Shown here: piece after piece, positions 28,568-33,172 of the stretch | Layout of the letters: each line of letters opens with the position of its first letter | Numbering within the stretch: position 1 is the stretch's first letter | Origin: a virus | Direction: 5' to 3' (one strand) | Virus record (IMG/VR): IMGVR_UViG_3300013233_000432 | Location: 1-33,172 of that record | DNA: 33,172 nt | Made by a program: the position numbers and the translations under genes | The notes under the pieces: generated by a model | What the model was told of the DNA's origin: nothing | Databases searched by the model: none | What the model saw: only the letters and a program-made list of their open reading frames with translations

Positions 28568-30059
28568 GTTTTCCTCCGATCTCCACGCCGAGCTGCTGCG
28601 CGATCTGCTCTTCCTCCGCGAGCGCTTCGACGATGTCTCGCCAGTCCTTTCCCTGTTGCGCCGCGATCTCCTGCCGCGTCGCAACGCCGAGCGCAATTGC
28701 CTCCGCGCTCGCCTTGATGTCCTTGAGCGGATCGACCCACGACCAGCCGCGCGGTTGCCATTCGACCTGCTGGAACTTCGCGATCTTGCGCGGGGGCAGG
28801 TTCAGCGCTCCGGTCAACAGCGAGTGCGCGAGCCAGGCTTGATAGACCGGCTCCAGAAGCGCTTCTCCCATCCAGTCTTGGAGCACCCGCCACTGCTCGC
28901 GCTCCTCGAGGACGCCGCTGCGGATGCTCGAATAGTTCACCCCTTCGAGGTCGTTCGCGAAGGTCGGATAGCTGACGTTCAAGCCCGCGCCGACGCCGCG
29001 AAGGATCGCCTTCGTAAAGTTCTGGAACGCCGTGGTCGGGTGCTGCGGATCGAAGCCCTGGAAGGTCGTCCCCTCCGGCAGCTGCTCGAACGTGCCCGGC
29101 TCGACCTCGGTGACGAGTGAGCCATCGTCGTTGACGTCATCGCCCTTGTAGGCGGCCCCGCTCGCGCTGGTGAAGAATCCCATCTTCCCGGCACCAAGCC
29201 GAGAGGCGACCAGCTCGGCCTCCAGATAGCCGCCGAGCATCCGCAGACCACGAATCGCGGAGTGCGCCCACGGAATGCCGCGCACTTGGCGAGGGCGTTC
29301 CTGAATGAATCCGTGGATCACGCGCTCCGCCGGAACCCTCGCATACTGCCTGCGGTTGTAGGTATAGACGCTCTCCCCAGGATGATCGGTGAGCAGGTGA
29401 TAGGCGATCGGGCGATCCCAGCTGTCCAGCTCGACGCCCATGACGATGCGGTTTCCGTTCGCGAGCTTGCGGTTCAGATCCTCGTCCAGGTGATCCGCTT
29501 CGAGCATCTGCGCGGCGAAGCCCCAGTCGTTGGGATAGCCCGGCACCAGCACGACGAGGGCCTCCCCGTCTTGCGCGACGGCGGTGATGAAGAGCCGCTG
29601 GAAGTCCGCGAAGGAGAGCCTCCCGGTCACGTCGCAGACGCCTCGCTTTCCCCATCGCGACCAGGAGGCCTCCAAGTATTTCTTGTCCAGCTGGTCGATG
29701 ACCCCGTTCTCGCGGGGCTTGGCGACCAGCTGGATTCCGCGACGCCCAACGATGTGCGTCCGCACCATCGCCAGGAAGCGCTTGGCGTAGTCGTTGTCCA
29801 GGCACAGCTGCCGCGACCGGCCGCGCATCTTGCGCAGGTCCGCAACCAGGAGATCGTTCAGGCTGCGGTTGGTGCCAGCGAAATCGGAGAAGAGATCCGA
29901 GACTTCTGCGGCCGCGAAACCGCGAGAGCCGCGACGGGCGGGTCGGCGACTGGTGGCCTTGCGTTTCGCGAGCACGGCCTCCACGCGCTTGTGGCTGCGC
30001 TCCTTTCGCTGCCGAAGCTCCAGATCGGCGAGTCGCTGCTTCACGAGGGCGCTCGCCAT
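28524..30059 (-). CDS. Portal protein (lambda gpB family)
   Basis: The protein is 511 aa, start codon overlapping the previous stop at 30059. SRQLCLDNDYAKRFLAMVRTHIVGRRGIQLVAK, YLEASWSRWGKRGVCDVTGRLSFADFQRLFITAVAQDGEALVVLVPG, QMLEADHLDEDLN, RVPAERVIHGFIQERPRQVRGIPWAHSAIRGLRMLGGYLEAELVASRLGA and DLEGVNYSSIRSGVLEEREQWRVLQDWM are lambda-type portal motifs. It forms the dodecameric DNA channel at one vertex. Its end overlaps the protease-capsid gene by 44 bp. Confidence 0.93.
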   Translation of the reverse strand: MASALVKQRLADLELRQRKERSHKRVEAVLAKRKATSRRPARRGSRGFAAAEVSDLFSDFAGTNRSLNDLLVADLRKMRGRSRQLCLDNDYAKRFLAMVRTHIVGRRGIQLVAKPRENGVIDQLDKKYLEASWSRWGKRGVCDVTGRLSFADFQRLFITAVAQDGEALVVLVPGYPNDWGFAAQMLEADHLDEDLNRKLANGNRIVMGVELDSWDRPIAYHLLTDHPGESVYTYNRRQYARVPAERVIHGFIQERPRQVRGIPWAHSAIRGLRMLGGYLEAELVASRLGAGKMGFFTSASGAAYKGDDVNDDGSLVTEVEPGTFEQLPEGTTFQGFDPQHPTTAFQNFTKAILRGVGAGLNVSYPTFANDLEGVNYSSIRSGVLEEREQWRVLQDWMGEALLEPVYQAWLAHSLLTGALNLPPRKIAKFQQVEWQPRGWSWVDPLKDIKASAEAIALGVATRQEIAAQQGKDWRDIVEALAEEEQIAQQLGVEIGGKHAQDPGNQNQPSVA

Positions 30060-30619
30060 CAGATGAACCTCGTGTGGATCTTGGCCGAGGTTCCGAGGCC
30101 CTTGGCGATGCGGTCGGCATTGGTCTCCGCCTGGACCTCGGCCTGGTATTTCGAGCGGAGCACCAGCAGCTCCTCGAACGTGTAGCGCGCCAGGGAGCGG
30201 CCAGCGATCGAGTAGCTGGCCTGGTCCTTCGTGGCCTTGCCCTCGAGCAGGGCCTCGATCGCATCGAGGACGGTCTTGGCGTGCGTGCGTCCGTCGAGGG
30301 TGGACGCCGTCGCGAGGTCGGGCTTGACCGTGACCGTCCCGCGTTCCACCGTGAATCGCTCGCTGGAGAGCGTCACGATGATCTGATAGCTGTAGTCGCC
30401 AGCAGCCCAGCCCGCAGTAGTGGTCGCAGCGATCGTGGTCAGGTAATCGTCACCGGACGCCACCGCCGTGAACGTTCCAAGATCGGCTGAGCTGCCGACG
30501 ATCTCGGTGGTCATCGTCCAGCCATCGCCCGCCGGGTAGTCAGCGAGCGAAAGCTGATACTTGACCGTGTCCCCTGCGACCACGGTGGTCGGGAACCGCG
30601 TCGGGATGTCGGCTGCCAC
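30059..30619 (-). CDS. gpW-like connector protein with N-terminal Ig-like beta domain, 186 aa
   Basis: GTG start at 30619. Residues 1-105 are a beta-sandwich-like domain (PTTVVAGDTVKYQLSLADYPAGDGWTMTTEI, YSYQIIVTLSSERFTVERGTVTVKP). Residues 108-165 (HAKTVLDAIEALLEGKATKDQASYSIAGRSLARYTFEELLVLRSKYQAEV) follow the gpW-like pattern of helix, hairpin, 'L..Y..EEL..LR..Y' helix. Lambda gpW is only 68 aa, so this is a longer version with an added domain. It lies between terminase and portal, where gpW lies in lambda. Confidence 0.65.
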   Translation of the reverse strand: MAADIPTRFPTTVVAGDTVKYQLSLADYPAGDGWTMTTEIVGSSADLGTFTAVASGDDYLTTIAATTTAGWAAGDYSYQIIVTLSSERFTVERGTVTVKPDLATASTLDGRTHAKTVLDAIEALLEGKATKDQASYSIAGRSLARYTFEELLVLRSKYQAEVQAETNADRIAKGLGTSAKIHTRFI

Positions 30620-30623
30620 GACC

Positions 30624-30641
30624 GAACGCTACCCAGCGTTC
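30624..30641. terminator. 7-bp stem-loop in the terminase/connector gap
   Basis: GAACGCT-ACCC-AGCGTTC is a perfect inverted repeat with a 4-nt loop. On the plus strand it is followed by TTTTGTG, resembling a short rho-independent terminator for antisense reading. On the minus strand it sits just before the GTG start of the connector gene and may mask its ribosome binding site. The surrounding 30642-30714 is AT-rich and holds a possible minus-strand promoter (TCGACC, 16 bp, TATTTT). Confidence 0.45.
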
Positions 30642-30714
30642 TTTTGTGATTGAATAGGTCCGCCAACAAAATACCATAATCTTTACTGCGGTCGAATAAA
30701 TGAACGGTGAAGGA

Positions 30715-32568
30715 TTACCAGCTCTGCGCCCAGCCTTTCTTCCTCCTCGACTTGCGCGGCCGACGGACCGGGGCGGGTTTCGGATTCTCTACCTCGGCAT
30801 CCTCCCGCTTGTCGCGGGTCTCGTAGTTGGCTGCGATCGCGTCGTAGTCGGGGTTGAGTAGCATCCGCGCGGCCACCGCATAGACGCGGCAGTCCAACGC
30901 TTCGTTGCGCCGCCGGGTCTTGACGTAGCGCCGCACCTTCTGCCCGTTCTTCCAGGCCGCGACCGCCTTCTCGGCGGTGAGCTGCGCGAAGAACTCCTCG
31001 TCGTAGCGGGCCGGGAAGTGGCAGAAGCCCGGGCCTTCCTCCTCGACCTGGAGCGCAGACATGAGCCAGTCCTTCGCCGCTTCGGTGCCTACCGTGACCA
31101 AGCCGACACTGCCCTTCGCCACCTTGCCCACCCTGCCGATGATCGGTTTTCCCGCCACGCTGGACCCCTTGATGGCGTGGACGCGGCGAGTCTGGCGGGG
31201 CCGCACGAAGTCATAGACGGCCTGCGCGTGGTGTCCGCCCGAGTCGATGCAGACCGCGGCCGCGGAGAGGTGGCCGCCCCAGCTCGTCGCGTGACCCGCC
31301 AGGAGCCAGCGGTCCAACTGCTGCCAGACTTCGGGCGTTCCGGGGTCGCCCTGGAGGACGACATAGTCCACGCTCCAGGTCTCGTCGCCCTTGCCCCAGC
31401 CCAGCAGCTCCGCTTCCAGGCGGTCGCCCTGGACATCGACGCCGGCCGTCAGGACGAGCACGCCATCGGGCAGGACCTCGAGGTCGTAGTCCTCGCGGCG
31501 AGACATCAGCGCGTGATGCTCCACCTGCTCGCCCTGCTCCTCCCAGGTCTCGCCGAGCACCGTGTTCACGAAGGTCTTGAGCAGCTCCACGTTGCCGTCC
31601 TCCGCTGCGCGCTTGGCCTCCACGAACTCTTCCGCGAGCAGGCCCCAGTTGGCCTTGGGCGAATATGAGTAGGCCGCCCAGATGTGGAAGCCTGCGATGC
31701 CGTTGAAGGGCGCCGTCGCGCGCCACTCGCCGCGCTCCACCATCCACCGCTTCTTCCGGTGAGGAATCGCGCAGCCGCAGCGCTCGCAGAGATAGAACGC
31801 CTCGCGGGGGTTGCCCTCGGGCCACTTGATCCCGAACGCCGCGCCCTTGCCGCCCCAGCGCAAGACTTGGTATTCGCCACACTCGGGGCATGGCACGAAG
31901 TAGCGGCGCTGATCCGAGCGGAGGAACCAGTCCTCGATGCGGGAGAATCCCTTGACCGTCGGCGTGCTGCCGATCGCCACCTTGCGATTCCAGTAGGTCG
32001 AGCTGCGCATCATGCCCAGCTTGATCTGGTCGCCTTCGCTGCCCGCCGATGCGGGGTAAGCGTCCACCTCGTCGAACCAGACGCAGCGAACCGTGAGACG
32101 TCGGAAGCCGCGCGGGCTGTTGGCGCCGACCAGGGTCAGCGCCCCGCCGGTGTAGGACTTCTTCAGCAAGGTGTTCCCGCTGTCTCTCGCTCGCGGGTCG
32201 GCCACCTTGTCGCGCAGGACTTCGACATCGCGGAGCATCGGGGCGAGCTCGTCCTTCGAGAATCCCTCCGCGTCGTCCACCGTCGGCTGAACGATGAGCT
32301 GCGGACACGGCGCTTCCGCGATGTGGTAGGCGATCGCAATATCGAGGCATTTCGAATAGCCCTCCCGCGCCCCTTTCTGCCAGACCAGGATTTCAATCGC
32401 CGGATCTCCAAGTGCGTCCAGGATTCCGCGTTGGTAGGGCCAGCAGCGCCACGGGCCAGGCTCGGCCGACGACTCGGGAGAGAGGATGAAATTCGCCTCG
32501 CTCCATTCGCTCATGGACAGCTTCGGGTCGGGCTTGAGGCCGCGGCGGAAGGCGGTGGCGTAGGTCAT
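30715..32568 (-). CDS. Terminase large subunit (lambda gpA family)
   Basis: The protein is 617 aa, ATG at 32568 overlapping the small-subunit stop. The ATPase has the lambda-type Walker A variant QKGAREGYSK (residues 64-73, as lambda's SARVGYSK) and Walker B CVWFDE (Asp166, Glu167). A zinc-like insert follows (CPECG at 227-231, CERCGC at 261-266). The C-terminal nuclease part contains LTAGVDVQGDRLEAELLGWG and VCIDSGGHHAQAVYDFV with the expected acidic residues. It pumps DNA through the portal and cuts the concatemer, probably at a cos site. Confidence 0.95.
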   Translation of the reverse strand: MTYATAFRRGLKPDPKLSMSEWSEANFILSPESSAEPGPWRCWPYQRGILDALGDPAIEILVWQKGAREGYSKCLDIAIAYHIAEAPCPQLIVQPTVDDAEGFSKDELAPMLRDVEVLRDKVADPRARDSGNTLLKKSYTGGALTLVGANSPRGFRRLTVRCVWFDEVDAYPASAGSEGDQIKLGMMRSSTYWNRKVAIGSTPTVKGFSRIEDWFLRSDQRRYFVPCPECGEYQVLRWGGKGAAFGIKWPEGNPREAFYLCERCGCAIPHRKKRWMVERGEWRATAPFNGIAGFHIWAAYSYSPKANWGLLAEEFVEAKRAAEDGNVELLKTFVNTVLGETWEEQGEQVEHHALMSRREDYDLEVLPDGVLVLTAGVDVQGDRLEAELLGWGKGDETWSVDYVVLQGDPGTPEVWQQLDRWLLAGHATSWGGHLSAAAVCIDSGGHHAQAVYDFVRPRQTRRVHAIKGSSVAGKPIIGRVGKVAKGSVGLVTVGTEAAKDWLMSALQVEEEGPGFCHFPARYDEEFFAQLTAEKAVAAWKNGQKVRRYVKTRRRNEALDCRVYAVAARMLLNPDYDAIAANYETRDKREDAEVENPKPAPVRRPRKSRRKKGWAQSW

Positions 32569-33152
32569 CGGGCTAGATCCGAGAGGGCGAGGAGCAGCTC
32601 CTGCTCGAGGAGATCGGCGACCTTCTGCGGATCATCCTCCGCCGCCAGGGCATCGCGCAGCCGGGTCGGGAGGACGAGGAGCTTGTCCCTCACCGCTCTG
32701 GCGGCAGCGAACGCCTCTCGCTCGACCTCTGCGCGGGGCACGAGCTGCCCGGTCCGCTCCATGACCTTCTGCCGCTCGTGGCGCGCCTGCCAGATGGCCT
32801 TGAGCCTCTCGGCCGTCGCCCGGTCGGCATCGGCGGGGATGTCCTCCTCCGGGCCGGCGGGGGTCGGCGGGGTCGGCGGAGCCGGGTCGGGCTGATCGCG
32901 GCGAGGGCCGAGGATCGCGTCGGCCTCGGCCGGGTCGATCTTGCGGTCGTGGAGCGGGATCTTGCCGTCACGCACGAGCTGGCCGATGCGCGAGAGAGAT
33001 AGCCCGCGATGGTGGGCATACTGCTGGCGAGAGAGGAGGGTTCGGGTTTCGGCCTTCGGCTTCGATGTTGCTTTTCTCGCCTTGCGCTTGGCGACCCGCT
33101 TGGAGGCCTTCTTCTTGGCCTTGCGCTTGGTGGTCTTCCTGGGTGCCGTCAT
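32565..33152 (-). CDS. Terminase small subunit (Nu1-like) with Lys-rich N-terminus
   Basis: The protein is 195 aa. Residues 1-35 are a Lys/Arg/Ala tail (TKRKAKKKASKRVAKRKARK). Then LLSRQQYAHHRGLSLSRIGQLVRDGKIPLHDRKIDPAEADAIL is the winged helix of the Nu1/DNA-packaging type, followed by a Pro-rich linker and a helical end with AVRDKLLVLPTRLRDALAAEDD for binding the large subunit. It recognises the packaging site. Only 20 nt lie between its start and the window end. Confidence 0.85.
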   Translation of the reverse strand: MTAPRKTTKRKAKKKASKRVAKRKARKATSKPKAETRTLLSRQQYAHHRGLSLSRIGQLVRDGKIPLHDRKIDPAEADAILGPRRDQPDPAPPTPPTPAGPEEDIPADADRATAERLKAIWQARHERQKVMERTGQLVPRAEVEREAFAAARAVRDKLLVLPTRLRDALAAEDDPQKVADLLEQELLLALSDLAR

Positions 33153-33172
33153 AGGTCTAGCCGCCGCAAGGG

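Noticed and set aside
26567-28717. 716-aa open frame antisense to the protease-capsid gene
   Set aside because: Arg/His/Gly-rich with no family; a GC-bias shadow of a confidently identified gene.

Overview
The window reads as one nearly complete, possibly entire, genome of a temperate, lambda-like siphophage (double-stranded DNA, long non-contractile tail) with high GC content and Shine-Dalgarno translation starts. The evidence is a lambda-type terminase large subunit and portal, an HK97-type protease/capsid fusion, a tail tube, a frameshifted tail chaperone, a long tape measure, RecE/RecT-type recombination genes, a tyrosine integrase and an attachment site. The host is a bacterium carrying a tRNA-Arg(TCT) gene whose 3' half matches the phage core; I cannot name the host from the sequence.

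Layout. (1) 1-4578, minus strand: a compact operon starting at 4578 with two small genes (the first with a possible winged helix), a 473-aa replication initiator containing six iterons (likely the replication origin), several unknown genes, a gpZ/gp10-like protein and an HNH/AP2-type endonuclease that ends at position 6. (2) 4579-4772: divergent control region with a good plus-strand promoter overlapped by a 21-bp palindrome. (3) 4773-13669, plus strand: early operon with an SMC/RecF-like ATPase, RecE-like exonuclease, RecT annealing protein, small HTH protein, a string of small unknown genes including an Acb2/Tad1-type cyclic-nucleotide sponge, a RuvC-like resolvase, SSB and an excisionase-like protein. 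(4) 13629-15049: integrase (minus) and a complete attP, with arm-type repeats on both sides of a tRNA-Arg 3' fragment. (5) 15050-16224, plus strand: two accessory genes with their own probable promoter. (6) 33152-16211, minus strand: terminase, portal, head, connector, tail and adhesin genes in the canonical order, read leftward.

An intact attP with both arms is expected in the free or circular form, not in an integrated prophage, where it would be split into attL and attR. If the two ends of the window join, the minus-strand endonuclease gene ending at 6 lies 25 nt upstream of the terminase small subunit start at 33152. That gives one continuous leftward programme of replication, packaging, head and tail, and suggests that the 33.2 kb is a whole circular or circularly represented genome. 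Most genes overlap by 1-8 bp (ATGA, GTGA, TGATG or TAATG junctions), so translational coupling is the rule.

Most interesting signals: an origin inside the initiator gene whose third iteron lies in another reading frame; a probable anti-CBASS/anti-Thoeris sponge followed by a run of unknown small genes whose junctions repeat one 16-bp sequence; attP architecture with 11-bp-spaced arm repeats; a T TTT TTC frameshift site making a 163-aa gpG-T-like fusion; and three tandem paralogous adhesin-like genes. I could not find an endolysin, a helicase or helicase loader, or a CI-type repressor with a peptidase domain.
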